Source: Arcuatula senhousia
Taxonomy: Eukaryota > Mollusca > Bivalvia > Mytilida > Mytilidae
NCBI GenBank assembly: GCA_963971305.1
Contig: OZ020306.1
Coordinates: forward strand, 64,453,022 to 64,517,021
DNA length: 64,000 nt
Direction: 5' to 3'
Part shown: piece after piece, positions 33,661 through 45,250 of the stretch
Layout of the letters: every line of letters begins with the position of its first letter
How positions within the stretch are numbered: position 1 is the first letter of the stretch
Position numbers and translations under genes: made by a program
The notes under the pieces: generated by a model
Database searches by the model: none
The model's input: the letters and a program-made list of their open reading frames with translations, nothing else
Told to the model about the DNA's origin: nothing

Positions 33661-34900
33661 CTTAACTCAGTACTTTGCAAATACCAATTAACATTGATAT
33701 GTACAGCCACGGGAAAGCAATAATTATGTCAGCACATGCTGATAATGCAACTTCCATCTCTGAAAGTTATCCCTGCCTGTCAACTATTCTAATAGATAAG
33801 ATATACATGTAACAGGTGTTTAGATAATGAAAATGGTCAGAAGGAGATCATGATCTTCGATGGAATAATTTAATGGTTCATCTTAATTTTAACAATTAAA
33901 TCAAACTTGTTTTAAAGTACTGCAGTGTCGAACTCAGTATTTTAAAAGCTGGGGGCGTTGCATTTGAAACAATTGTTCATACTATTACTAAAAACAATAA
34001 ATTTGTCATCATTTGGAGATAAAGGTTACATACAGATTCCAGCACCATGTAGATGTTTTGATGACTCATGAAAATCTGTGTTTTACTGACTCAAACTTTG
34101 TTATACATGGATTAGAAAATTAATTATGGATTAAGAATTCATTTTTCATTAGATAAATTACATATACTAACTTTCTTTGGTTATATAGTTATTATATATA
34201 AATATAAACGTGTGCACATTAATGACTCTGAGAACAGAAGAAGAATTTTAACATGCAACCAGTTTAGGGTAAGTCATTTCTTTAATTCAATCTATTTTTT
34301 TTTTATTAGATAAGTTGCAATTATGCTCAAATTAAAACAAATGTGCGTGTAGAAATTGCATACATATAAATGTTTAATATACATGTATATATCATTTCGA
34401 TTACCATATTAACATTTAAACTAAAATATTAAATTATCAGGATGTTTTCTGCCATTATAATTTCGACTAATAGAAAATAATGAGATGTGGAATAAGTGTA
34501 CGCGACACAACCCACAATTAAACGGCAATTTCGAAAGACACAAAAATTATAGAGACGAGATGATTTTTTTTATATACACGCATGTGAAAGTTAATGACAA
34601 ATACAGTGCAAATAACATAAAAACCTCGGAATTAATGTATGTAGCAAAACAATAGATACCAAAAATATCTGAAACATTCATGGCAACACTTTTAATAATT
34701 TTTATCAACTTGTTTCTTCCTGATCTTTTAACATGTATAACATGTTGATTAAATATATAAACTTGTGCTGAGATATAAATATCATTACAAACAGTGTATA
34801 TAAATAGCTTTTATCACTTTCCGGTATACTGGCGTATGTAGTATGAGCGTGCCCGAGTACGCTGGTGCCTGCAGTTCCAAGATACTGTTGGTTTATATTG
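33660..34900. other. AT-rich stretch specific to unit A
   Basis: It is not matched in the other units except for an inverted copy (34478-34512) of the TGTCGCGTACAC motif found at 34905-34945. No gene recognised. Confidence 0.45.
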
Positions 34901-35723
34901 TGAATTGTGTCGCGTACACTTTTTACACATTTCATTATCTTCTTTCGGTATATGTTTGATAGTGAAACGACCAAGCAATTTAGACCAAGGCGTGTTCAGA
35001 ATTTTCCATCGTCATATATATTTTTTTAAGTTTAAAACGAAATTAACAATAATGCGCTCTTAATTTTTAAAGTAGTTCATGTTATTAAAACTACGTCAAG
35101 TACTTATTGTGAAAAGAAAAGAGGGCGCCTGACTTCCATTAGGGAGGCCGAGTCGCCACACGGGATTGGTCTTTGACCACAAAATATCCTGACAAATATG
35201 CAAAGGAAGTGCAAATCACGTTCATTCCGTGTTTGTTTTATGTAAAGTTTCAACCTTATATTGTTTGACTCAGGATTTCCACATTTTAATTACGAATGCA
35301 GGTTACAGGAAAAGGGTGAAAAAATCGACAGATACAAAGTCATTCGGGGATGTCTAGAAAACTTCTTTTCGACCAGTCAAATAAAAGCAGCATATAATTA
35401 TGCTATCGCTTCAAAAAATGGTTACCAATGCTTCCCTCAAACATATTAATTGTTACAAAGCATAGACATATCTTTTAATAGCCCACAGTTCAAAAGATCA
35501 AAGAATTGTCTTTATCAAGCGCCAAGCTTTGGGAGTTCATACGCGTTCATCTGATCTATATGGAACATTGTCTACGAGATGAACTTAAAAAAACCTAGGT
35601 ACAAAAGTCAAAGTTATTGGTCCTAAGAGATTTGTTTTAAAAGATATTTCGCCTACCGATTTCCAACCCCGATATTGATCTCTTATGTGATTGAGAGATT
35701 CAATTCTTGTGTTTTGTAATTGC

Positions 35724-35909
35724 ATGATGTTAAAAGGCCTCTACGTTCTTCTTTCTGACGCAAATCATTTCAAGCGTTTTATCATGTTTTGGTATTTAAA
35801 GCCGAATGTTCAAATACAATTTCAGTTTGTAACGGAACTTGGAATACAAGTTTTAGCAAAGTTGACACAGCTTAGAAAAGCAACGAAAATTAACGACACC
35901 ATATCTGAC
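35724..35909 (+). other. In-frame upstream extension or leader of the orphan gene, copy A
   Basis: The frame of the downstream gene is open back to ATG at 35724 (MMLKGLYVLLSDANHFKRFI), with an in-frame TGA at 35688. This would make a 257-residue protein. The paralogue in unit C has a one-base deletion in this part, and a TATTTAAA box lies inside it (35793-35800). It may therefore be promoter and 5' UTR instead. Confidence 0.5.
35793..35800 (+). promoter_or_regulatory. TATA-like box TATTTAAA, orphan gene copy A
   Basis: GGTATTTAAAGCCG is identical in all four units (43223-43230, 49868-49875, 63962-63969). It lies 110 bp upstream of the conserved ATG. Start of transcription about 30 bp downstream would leave a leader of about 85 nt. 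Confidence 0.45.
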
Positions 35910-36497
35910 ATGGGAAAAACCGTGAACAGAATGTACCAGACTGAAGCAACTCAGCTTAACAAAGGACTAACAGACGAAAGCACGAGCGGGACCATTCCTA
36001 CAGACATACAGACGCCAACTATTCTAGTTGAAGACTACTGCTCAGAACCTACTCCAAGACAAAGAACAAAGAAATCGGCATCAATTTCATCTACCAAGTC
36101 AGAACCACTTTTACTACATGTAAAATCTCCACGTCTACCAAAACGACCGAAATCAGCCGATCCAACAGAAAGGAGACGTCAAGTTCATGAATATTCAACA
36201 GATGTCAGACGAGCACAGTCGGAAAGTTCATTAAACATTGCCGAGGCAGAACATTCGAAAGGAGAATGCACGTGTTTGCCGCGAGAGGAACGAAGGTGTG
36301 AAATTTCCGGAAACCAAATCTCTTCATTTTTCGGACTATGGAAAAGTGACAATAAGAAGACTTTAAGCAAGAAAGTAGAATTGCCACGGTTTATGAAGAG
36401 ACAAAGTGACTATAGACAATGTGGATGTAAAACGAGAGAATACGAGAAGACCTCTTCAAGACCGAAATCGCCCGGATGTTCTCTTCATGGGATTTGA
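35910..36497 (+). CDS. Orphan Ser/Lys/Arg-rich protein, copy A (195 residues)
   Basis: I do not recognise this family. The ORF from ATG at 35910 (context GACATGG) runs 195 codons to TGA: MGKTVNRMYQTEATQ at the start, a low-complexity basic middle (RTKKSASISSTKSEP, SPRLPKRPKSADPTERRRQ), and a Cys-containing C-terminal part (GECTCLPREERRC, QCGCKTREYE, GCSLHGI). No signal peptide, transmembrane segment or known domain is seen. The basic Ser-rich centre suggests a disordered, possibly phosphorylated or nucleic-acid-binding protein; this is speculation. The copy in unit C has exactly the same length, and AATAAA follows 114 bp after the stop. It could be the last exon of a longer gene, since an acceptor-like TTGACACAG lies upstream at 35862-35870. 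Confidence 0.7.
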   Translation: MGKTVNRMYQTEATQLNKGLTDESTSGTIPTDIQTPTILVEDYCSEPTPRQRTKKSASISSTKSEPLLLHVKSPRLPKRPKSADPTERRRQVHEYSTDVRRAQSESSLNIAEAEHSKGECTCLPREERRCEISGNQISSFFGLWKSDNKKTLSKKVELPRFMKRQSDYRQCGCKTREYEKTSSRPKSPGCSLHGI

Positions 36498-36610
36498 AAG
36501 TGATTCGTCGACTTATCCTTTAAGTTAAGGATAATCTTATTCAACGCAAGGTCTAGAAGCCTTATTGTACTGTATAAGAATACAAGAGAGACAACTGAAG
36601 AACTGACGAG

Positions 36611-36616
36611 AATAAA
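36611..36616 (+). terminator. Polyadenylation signal AATAAA, orphan gene copy A
   Basis: GAGAATAAAGCATGAAAACT is conserved in unit B (AATAAA at 44052-44057). The unit C equivalent reads AATCAAG, but AATAAA lies nearby at 50738-50743. Confidence 0.55.
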
Positions 36617-36957
36617 GCATGAAAACTGTATAAACAATGTATTTGATATATGTGTATAATATGATATGAAGCTCATACCTGAATTTGTTTAACAAGTATG
36701 TAATAAATAATGTGCAGTATCTCTTATCAGAATTGACCACGAACATCAAAAACACGAATTATAGAAATGAGTTTATTACATATTGAAAATAAATTTCTGA
36801 AATCAGAGATTTTTAAATATTTTACTTTTTAACCTAAGAGGTTTCAATCTTTTACAACTCTGAATATGGGATTGCTTTTACATTTTACCCCGATCACTTA
36901 GGATGGTGCTTTTGGCTGAAATACAAATCAAAACAGTTTCAGACAATAAATTTTGGT

Positions 36958-37000
36958 ACGCCTGACATGCGTTTCGTCTATTTAAGACTCATCAGAGGCG
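36958..37000 (-). ncRNA. Hammerhead ribozyme motif, type I
   Basis: Minus strand: CGCCU (stem I), CUGAUGA, GUCU-UAAAU-AGAC (stem II), GAAA, CGCAUGUC (stem III and cleavage site GUC), AGGCGU (stem I). All core bases (CUGAUGA, GAAA, NUH) are present, and the G-C pair closing stem II next to the core is intact. Stem III is only 2-3 bp. It lies downstream of a Penelope-like remnant on the same strand (37790-38880). Confidence 0.8.
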
Positions 37001-37789
37001 ATATATACCCAAAATATTGAAACAAATTATATCCAGATTAAAATAAAACCAAAATTACCGAACAGGAAAAACCAATTTATGCCTGGGATCAACCTTTGTC
37101 TTGGCTAGGCAAAACCTTAGTGCTAAAAACAATTCTAAAATGTAAACGAATCATTTATAGCTTTGATATGTTCTTCAACACAAAAGTTTTGATGCCGGAC
37201 AGGCTATTTTCGGGGAATTAAAACTCCACCGGCTGCACTAACCCTCATGGATGTCAGAAATAAAAGAATACAACAAAGTCCCAGTTAAAAAATATTTTAG
37301 TACATGTCTAATTTAGAAAAAAATGTTCCCAATGAAATATCCAACGCAACTCATAGAAATAGTTTGTTGCTCCCTTTTCCACTGAAAGTTTCAGATCTAA
37401 ACATATTTTATTGATATTTGAGCAACGGCCACTGGTCACATTGGATTCCCCTAGCTAATATTGAGAAGAAGATTCAATTTAATGAGTATTCTACTACTTG
37501 TTTTACAAGTAAAGAAACATGGTTCTTATGATCTAAGAAGCAGAGGTTACAATGGGGCATCCAGATGTCAAAGTCCAAAAGCAAAACAAGAACAAAAAAA
37601 CACAGACAACATTAAAACACTGACACAAAAAAAACCCACTGAATATCAATTAACAACTCGAGCTCTAGTCGTTACTTGTGTATTGTTTTATAAACTTACA
37701 TCCCCATATATACTTCTTTTAGGGCATTTTTATAAAAACCAACATAATATCTCTCTATAATTGTGGTCACTTATAAGAATTAAGTAAGC

Positions 37790-38880
37790 AACATGCGGCC
37801 ATTTTCATGAATGTAAAAGTCATCACGTTTGTCATAGAGCTTTGTTGAAAGTGTTCCTTGAGATTCAATTTCGAGATGTAAATCTTAATATGAAGCAGAC
37901 TTCCAAGAACCGTTGTGTCCTTTATCTCATGTTCCTGGGGGAAATATGAGATGGGGAAAGCCACCAAATCGAGAATTGTTCAGTGAAAGGACATCATCAA
38001 TATAACGGAACGTGAGGTTAAAAGAGGGAGCTAAGTCTACGATCCTTTTTGTCTAGAAGAGATTGTAAGAAGTCTGATTCATATGAATGTTGACGCAAAT
38101 CAGCAAGCAAAGGTGCACAATTAGTGCCTATTGTTTGTTGAAAAGCACGTCCACTAAACTGAACGAATATATTGTCGATAAGAAAATTGAGCATGCGGAC
38201 TATTTGTATGGCAAGCCAAACTGGACAAAAGTCCATATTTATTGATATCAATAATTCATTTATTGATATCAATAAATCATTTATTGATATCTATAATTCA
38301 TTTATTGATATCTATAATTCAGCTAATTATAGATATCAATAAATCATTTATTGATATCAACAAATCATATTATGGATATCAATAAATTGCTGAATAAATG
38401 ATTTTGAATTATTGATATCAATAAATCAATTATTGATATCAATAATTCATTTATAGATATCAATAAATCATTTATTGATATCAATAAATCATTTTTTGAT
38501 ATCAATAAATGATTTATTGATATCCATAATTCAGAACACAATTATTGATATCAATAAATCGAATTATTGATATCAATAAATGATTTATTGATATCAATAA
38601 ATGATTTATTGATATCAATAAATAATTATTGATATCAATAAATCGAATTATTGATATCAATAAATATGGACTTTTGTCCAGTTTGGCTTGCAATATATTT
38701 GGTCTTCTGTATATTTGTTTTCTTATACTCATTGATGACAAAGTAAGTCTTACTGTAATCGACTACTACATGTAGATATGTGTACCTGCTTTACCATTCT
38801 TTTTAATTGTAAAATGTGCTAAAATTGTTCACTAGAAAGCATACTTTCCTTAAATACAAGTAAATATTGCTTTCCAAAGA
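37790..38880 (-). pseudogene. Penelope-like reverse-transcriptase remnant, unit A
   Basis: Minus-strand fragments in order: MLNFLIDNIFVQFSGRAFQQ, TIGTNCAPLLADL, SYESDFLQSLLDKKDRR, then RYIDDVLSLNNS (YIDD at 38004-37993), then EIKDTT. Frames shift several times, and a 489-bp MITE splits it at 38207-38695. FQQTIG...MGTNCAPLLADL with YIDD is the conserved core of this reverse-transcriptase group. I assign it to Penelope-like elements, supported by the hammerhead motif downstream, but a related lineage is possible. Confidence 0.75.
38207..38695. mobile_element. MITE made of GATATC-centred palindromes, 6-bp TSD TATTTG
   Basis: The ends TATGGCAAGCCAAACTGG and inverted TATTGCAAGCCAAACTGG continue into TIRs of about 46 bp that include GGACAAAAGTCC. 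The interior is an array of TTATTGATATCAATAA-type units, each self-complementary. TATTTG is duplicated (38201-38206, 38696-38701). The unit C paralogue has the uninterrupted site GACTATTTGGTCTTC at about 51658. Confidence 0.92.
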
Positions 38881-38891
38881 AAACTTAATAC

Positions 38892-39435
38892 AAGAGGCTC
38901 CCATGAGCCTGAATCGTTTGTCTGACTTGTGTGCCTTGGCTATCAGGCAAGGACTAATAGACATCATAAGTTTAATAATGGGTCATTTGAAACCAAGATT
39001 TAACTTAATGCAACTTAGAGTAGAGTAATAGTTTAGCAATTGGAATCTTTTTATTATTTTCTGCTTTTGTCATTCTAAGGGGGATAACTCCTTAAATGAA
39101 TGGTCCTACTTTAAGAAAAAGAGGTCAATATCTGCAAAATTCAGGAAAAAATCGAGAAAAAGGGCGATAACTTTAAACTGGGTTCTTATACCTTCTTTAG
39201 AACTTCACGGTAGTAGATTTTGGGGTGCTGATCACCTTGGTTCTCCATTAGCAGGCAAAACCTGTCACGGTTTTGAGTTATTTGCAAAAAAAACCTGCAA
39301 TCTACCCCATGTTCTATTTTTAGCCACAGCGACCATGTTTTACAACCAATTAAAAATCCCCACACTAGTTTGATACATGTATATGCAAATAAACAAATAA
39401 ACTAGAATTTGTACTTACGGTGTAAGAGGAGTTAC
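38892..39435 (+). mobile_element. Tandem-core repeat, family A copy 3, truncated
   Basis: ACAAGAGGCTCCCATGAGCC left end, one core unit (TTTTTAGCCACAGCGACCAT), then GTGTAAGAGGAGTTACA. The microsatellite and right hairpin are missing: it is cut where the inverted block of unit B begins. Confidence 0.75.
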
Positions 39436-39437
39436 AC

Positions 39438-41176
39438 ATGCAGTTGAATGCGTAGTTTAGACTGCACAAAGATTGAAAAAGGACGTAGATTATCAGTGAT
39501 TCTAAACAAAGTGTAAAAATGAACGTTAAGCAGAAAGATATTTTGTTGTTTATATTGACCTGTGCTCAGAGATCATTCTTTTGATGTGGAAAGTCCAAAA
39601 AACGGTCAAATCTAGTTTTTTGCTTTTGTACTGGTCTCCATTTTACCTACTGAATATATTTTGTTCGTAAAATTGATACAAACTCCCGATATAGATCAAC
39701 ATTAGATTTTAAAATTAAAAATATACGTCTTTTAAACATCGTTCATGAAGTTCATAAATGCTGATTTTGCACTAATTTTAAAAGTCAGCCATTTAAAAAA
39801 GATAACATAGGATGCATCTGTAAACAACGATGATGTTTTATTTTTTCTTCCATCTGAATTATTTCGTTTGCATGATATCATGAAGGCTAAGTTCTGGCTC
39901 TCTTTCCCCTTGTCAGGATAACAACATGGGTAGTCGATTTTAAACAATCAAAATTTAAAACTCATTAATTTAATAATTGTTTTCGTATTTTAAATTGACG
40001 AACATATACATTTATAATTCGTTTCGGTCTGTCCTAGTTTTAAGCTACAATGGCCAAAACAAAACGTCCCCAAAATTTGACAAATTCATCGTATTATTTA
40101 AAACTTATTTATTTATTCATGTTTATATATTCATTTGCTCTTTTTCGGAATCATTTCGATCTTAATGTAAAGTCTTCCTTATTTGTCAATTTTGAGACGT
40201 ATATCGGCTTTATTTGCAAAATACACCCATATGGGTCAAAGCAAAAACAATATCAAAATATAATGCACACTTTCTCACGTTCATAAAATAATGCTATGGT
40301 CATGATGGTAGGTATAAAATCACATGCTTCTAAAAGGTAAATTGAATCTTTCTTAGGGGCTAAAAAGTTATAAAAAACAAATGCGTGACAATCAGTAGAA
40401 CTGGATGATCATGTTACTAATAATTTTGCGAATTTAATACTTGCACAAAGGGCAAGACTTTTACTAGAGGGAAAAGAGAGAACATATATGCATTTTTAAA
40501 TAACCAAACTTGTGTTTAGCTTTTTGTGGTACCCTCTAATCGGAAATACAAAAACAAGAGTAGCCGTTTTTTATTAAGAAAATTATGTATTGAAAAAGGC
40601 CAGTAAGCTTTTTAAGTTTTTCAATTTATGACTGATCTATGACTTGAACTCATATTAAGTGGAACGCCACAAAAACCTACTAGAAAATGACCTTATGTCA
40701 AGGGGGCCTAGGACGTATGGTCTGATTTAATTTTAGATGCATTATATTGTTTTGGGCTGGAACAATGCCTAATGGTTGTTCATTCATGAAAATTAAATTT
40801 ACGTCAGATATAGTAAAAATCGTGATCATAATTACTCATTTGTAAAATAATATTTATTTTTATACCGTTAAAGGAATTGTGTGATGTTACATATATGTTA
40901 CCCATATTTAGTTAATCGTTAGTTAATTTGTAACTTTAAAACACCAAAATCTTCTTTAATATCGGGCTTTTACAGTTGTGATGACAAAGTAATAAAAGGC
41001 GAAAATGGCTATTATTGGAATATCATTATATATTGCACTTGGTGTTTCTTTGCTTCTTGAAAATTAGCATTAAAACGTGAGCTATAGTGAGTTCATGTTC
41101 TATTGGTCTTTATTTCTTTAATTGAAAACTGTATAACCGAAACTTAATTGGAATGAAACTACGCATTCAACTGCAT
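39438..41176 (-). repeat. Inverted block X of unit B with 22-bp inverted flanks
   Basis: The block is the reverse complement of the unit D sequence 54890-55990 plus 59130-59620. It is bounded by CATGCAGTTGAATGCGTAGT at 39438 and its inverse ACTACGCATTCAACTGCATG ending at 41176. Unit D has this sequence only once (about 59617-59640). Confidence 0.8.
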
Positions 41177-42790
41177 GTAAAATAAGGCATAGCAGCGTCT
41201 AGATGAATATTTTACATACAGTTTTAGTATTTTTCAATGTGTACAACTAGCCAGTTTTTCCGAGTCGGGTACTTTCACCAAAATATCAACAATGTCCTTA
41301 CTTTTGGCCCTTTCATGCTTTATTTAAGGAAAAACTTAAACGAAAAGAAAATGGATAGCAAAAACAACACAATTAATCTTGTTTCATTTAAGATAGAATG
41401 ATCTACGAATTTTATATCAAGAAGCTGCAATACCTTTATTTCTATTACCTTAAGATTGGTTGTATTAAAATTCACCCTTAGAATTTTCTTAAACTTTGGC
41501 CACAGTTAACCCTAGAATGGTACTTAAATTTTCGATAAAAATATTAAAAACATCAGAATTTATGTGGAAACGACTTTGAAAAATGCACGATTTTAGTGAT
41601 TTTAATAGAGGATAGGGAACTTTCATTTTATTTTTTTTCATCTCTACTCTATAGATTTTTTTTTAATTTGTAAAATCTGTGTTTGGTAAGGACTTTTAAA
41701 TATACTAAATAAAAAAGTTCACCTTCAATAATTTTGAAAAAAGTGAAAAATGTGAATTTTCCCTATTATTTTTTTTACAAATTATCTCCCCTTAAAAAGT
41801 ACGGAAAAAAATATTGAAATTCGCAAAGGTATATTTTTTTTCAAATTTTTCCTGTAATTTGTATCCGTCTAAATTTCAAAATTGTCTAAACCTTAAGGTT
41901 CTTCCTACCCCAGACATAGGTTGAATATCTTAGTAATAATTTGGTTCCCCAGTTTGGTATTTTTGGTTATACTGTTCTATGCTCTTCATATTCATACAGT
42001 GTTTGGCATTTTCAATATTTTTGGTAGAGCGCCTCTGATGAGTCTTGAATAGACGAAACGCGCGTCAGGCGTAGCAAAATTTATTGTCTGGAATTTTGTT
42101 GTCATTTGTATTTCAATTTTGATATATACCATGCCAATAAAATTAAATAAATTTGCTAGCATAATAAACTTTTAAGATATGACAGATGCCAAAAAAAAAT
42201 CATTTGACGACCAGGCTTGTGATTACCATCGGGAACCTTTGGTCTACAAGCAGTGGTTTCAAAGTACAAATACCGAAAACGGATACAAATTAAAACTGTG
42301 AATGTTGTTATACTGTATATCGATATTACAAAGAGTAACTTGCACCATAAGCATTTGAATCAAAACATTGGAAAGTAAAAAAAAAAACAAAAGTATTGAA
42401 TGAAAAGTACTCAAAGCAAAAAGGTTCGAACAAGGAAGTCAAATCAGGCTCCTAGGATATCGACCGTGTGCAATACAAGGAAAGAAATCTGGTGTTTCAA
42501 ACAATTTTGAATTTTACAATCGGAAATTTCAGCAACAAAAAATATTAGAAATTTAATGGTAAGTTGTGTCAGACAAGTCTGACGACCAGGCTTTTGATGG
42601 CCCTTGGGGGTGATTTAAGAAGCTGAGGAAGTGCAATTTACGTGAAGGTTTAGATCATGCATATTTTCAATTATAAATAATTTATGGTTTAAATCGGTCA
42701 TACTTCCACATTCCCTTGCAAAGATTTCGACAGGTACAACTATATAACTGTCAGATTGAAAAAAAAACCTCATTTCTTCTTTCTAGAACG
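41177..42790 (+). repeat. Unit B, block Y
   Basis: It matches 59640-61018 in unit D directly (TAGATGAATATTTTACATA; ATTTGCTAGCATAATGAAC; CATTTGACGACCAGGCTT). It contains the hammerhead motif at 42029, which is absent from D. No gene. Confidence 0.8.
42029..42072 (+). ncRNA. Hammerhead ribozyme motif, type I, canonical
   Basis: GCGCCU (stem I), CUGAUGA (42035-42041), GUCU-UGAAU-AGAC (stem II, 42042-42054), GAAA (42055-42058), CGCGCGUC with cleavage expected after C42066, AGGCGU (stem I). Six pairs in stem I, four in stem II. Stem III is the palindrome ACGCGCGU, which can barely fold in one molecule but can form an 8-bp helix between two. Followed by AGCAAAATTTATTGTCTGG, shared with the other copies. 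Confidence 0.87.
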
Positions 42791-43222
42791 GTACTTTTCG
42801 ATCATTCGATTACACGAGTACATAAAAATATGCTGTCATCTACTAAAATGGTTACCAATGCCTCCCCCTCATAATATAAATAGTTACAAAGCTAAGACAT
42901 TTTTTTATAGCCCACAGTTCAAAAGATCAAAGAATTGTCTATATTCTAGCGCCAAGCTTTGGGAGTGCGTACTCGTTCATCTGATCTATTATGGAACATT
43001 GTCTACGAGATGAACTTCAAAAGACTCAGTAGAAAAGTCAACATTATTTGTCCTAAGAGATTTGATTTATAAGATATCCCGCCTACCGATTTCCAACCCC
43101 GATATTGATCTCTCATGTGATTGAGAGATTTAATTCTTGTGTTTTGTAATTGCATGATGTTAAAAGGCCAATACGTTCTTCTTTCTGACGCAAATGATTT
43201 CAAGCGTTTTATCATGTTTTGG

Positions 43223-43230
43223 TATTTAAA
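43223..43230 (+). promoter_or_regulatory. TATA-like box TATTTAAA, orphan gene copy B
   Basis: Same sequence and spacing as in copy A. Confidence 0.4.
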
Positions 43231-43339
43231 GCCGAATGTTAATATACAATTTCAGTTTGTAACGGAACTTGGAATACAAGTTTTACCAAAGTTGACACAG
43301 CTTAGAAAAGCTACGAAAATCTACGACACCATATCTGAC

Positions 43340-43928
43340 ATGGGAAAAACTGTGAACAGAATGTACAAGACTGAAGCAACTCAGCTTAGGGAAGAACAAA
43401 CAGACGAAGGCATGAGCGGGACCATGCCTACAGACATACAGACGCCAACTATTTTAGTTGAAGACTACTGCTCAGAACCTACTCCAAGACAAAAAAACAA
43501 AGAAATCGGCATCAATTTCATCTACAAGGTCAGAACCACTTTTTCTCCATGTAAAATCTCCACGTCTACCAAAACGACCGAAATCAGCCGATCCAACAGA
43601 AAGGAAGCGTAAAGGTCAAGAATATTCAACAGATGTCAGACGAGCACAGTCAATAAGTTCATTAAACATTGCCGAAGCAGAACATTCGAAAGGAGAATGC
43701 ACGTGCTTGCCGCGAGAGGAACGGAGGTGTGAAATTTCCGGAAACCAACTTTCTTCATTTTTCGGACTGTGGAAAAGTGACAATAAAAAGACTTTAAGCA
43801 AGAAAGTAGAATTGCCACGGTTTATGAAGAGACAAAGTGACTATAGACAATGTGGTTGTAAAACGAAAGAATACGAGAAGATCTCTTCGAGACCGAAATC
43901 ACCCGGATGTTCTCTTCATGGGATATGA
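43340..43928 (+). pseudogene. Orphan Ser/Lys/Arg-rich gene, copy B, frameshifted
   Basis: It aligns end to end with copy A but is 589 nt long rather than 588. The extra base lies in the A-run at about 43492-43498 (copy A has CAAAGAAC there). The first 50 codons (MGKTVNRMYKTEATQ...) and the rest (SASISSTRSEPLFL... to GCSLHGI) are in different frames. The downstream frame is otherwise open and AATAAA is kept at 44052. A sequencing error in the homopolymer is possible. Confidence 0.75.
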
Positions 43929-44051
43929 CAAGAATTTGTTGACTTGTCCTTAAGTTTAGGATGCATTTATTCAACGCATACAGAAGATCGGGTCTGGAAG
44001 TCTTATTGTACCGTATAAGAATACAAGATAGACAACTAAAGCATTGACGAG

Positions 44052-44057
44052 AATAAA
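44052..44057 (+). terminator. Polyadenylation signal AATAAA, copy B
   Basis: It lies about 125 bp after the stop codon, in the same context as in copy A. Confidence 0.5.
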
Positions 44058-44372
44058 GCATGAAAACTCGTCTGTATAAACAATGTAACATCAAATATAT
44101 ATTTGATATATTTGTATATCATATGAACTCCATACTTGAATTTGGTTACTTAGTATGTAATAATGTACTATGTACCTTCTTTAAAAATTTTCTACGCACA
44201 TCAAAACATGAATTATAAAAATGATTTTACTACATATTAAAAATAAATTTCTAAAATCAGAGATTTTTTTCATATTTTCATTCTTTTACAGCGTTGATTA
44301 TGGGATTGCTTTTGAACTAACCTGTTCGAATTTTTCCATGTTCATTTGTTTTGTTTGGCTTTTTCAATATAT

Positions 44373-44406
44373 GAGTCTTGAATACATGAAACGCGGGTAA
44401 GGCATA
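44373..44406 (+). repeat. Decayed hammerhead motif
   Basis: ATGAGTCTTGAATACATGAA then ACGCGGGTAAGGCATAGCAA resembles the motif at 42029. The CUGAUGA core is incomplete and stem II is mispaired, so activity is not expected. Confidence 0.65.
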
Positions 44407-44867
44407 GCAAAATTGATTGTCTGGATTTGTATCTGTATAACGACTAATATACGTTTATCTATAAAAATAATTGTGGTCACAAAACAATATGCGACCATTA
44501 ATGGTTTTAAAATTTCAATAGATAAAGGTAATAACGAAATTACCGATCTTGGAGGATCAATCTCAAATTTCCACGAGAAAAAGACAAAACAAGGAAAATA
44601 TACCGGAAAATTGAAGATCGAAATGGTCCTGACTTGGTACAGGCATTTCAAATTAAATGGTGGGTTAAACCAGGTTTTATGGCGCGCAAAACATCCGAAT
44701 TCCAAAGCAATCTTTAGTTACACAAAAATACAACACGGTTGTAAATTCATAATAGGGATGTTGGGGTGATCATCTCAGTACAACAATCAGCCAAACACTA
44801 ATCAAAATAGTCACTAACCACTAAAGAATATTTAGGGATCGTATGAGAAAGTCGGTCATGGAGAGAG

Positions 44868-45250
44868 CTATTTCGGATAAAAAAAATCTGAAAAATGTGT
44901 ACAAGCCCTGGTATATCTATAATAAGTGAAATATATGACACCGTATGCAGTTGAAGTTGGTATGATACTTTCCAGGTTAGGAAAATTAATACATTGTAAT
45001 TTTAAATTTTTTTTTTTCGTACATTTTTGTACTCCGGTCATATTCGAGATGTAAATCCAAGAAAAACGAGTAGCAAGTGGATGTGGTAATCGGTGGTTTC
45101 TTAAATCTCTAGCTAGCTGAGGGTATATTGTATTTATGATCGGGCCTCCACCTGCTGTTATTTCTTTTACAGAATGGTAAAGAATTATAAAGAAATATGA
45201 AAAGAGAAGCATCATCGGAAACTCAGGGTTCATCTCTCGTTTACTCATTC
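44868..45250 (-). pseudogene. Penelope-like reverse-transcriptase C-terminal remnant, unit B
   Basis: The minus-strand frame contains INFPNLESIIPTSTAYGVIY and RYTRACTHFSDFFYPK. This fits the NFP...SNIP.SPAYGVY...RYARAC..Y.DF region that follows the YIDD motif in this reverse-transcriptase group. The 126-codon frame is open but lacks the catalytic part. Confidence 0.6.

Noticed and set aside
35261..35449. 62-codon frame upstream of orphan gene copy A
   Set aside because: The matching regions of units B and C contain stops and indels in this frame, so coding is not supported.
44413..44769. 118-codon open frame on the plus strand
   Set aside because: No recognisable domain, and not preserved in the paralogous units. 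Probably chance in AT-rich sequence, though it cannot be excluded.
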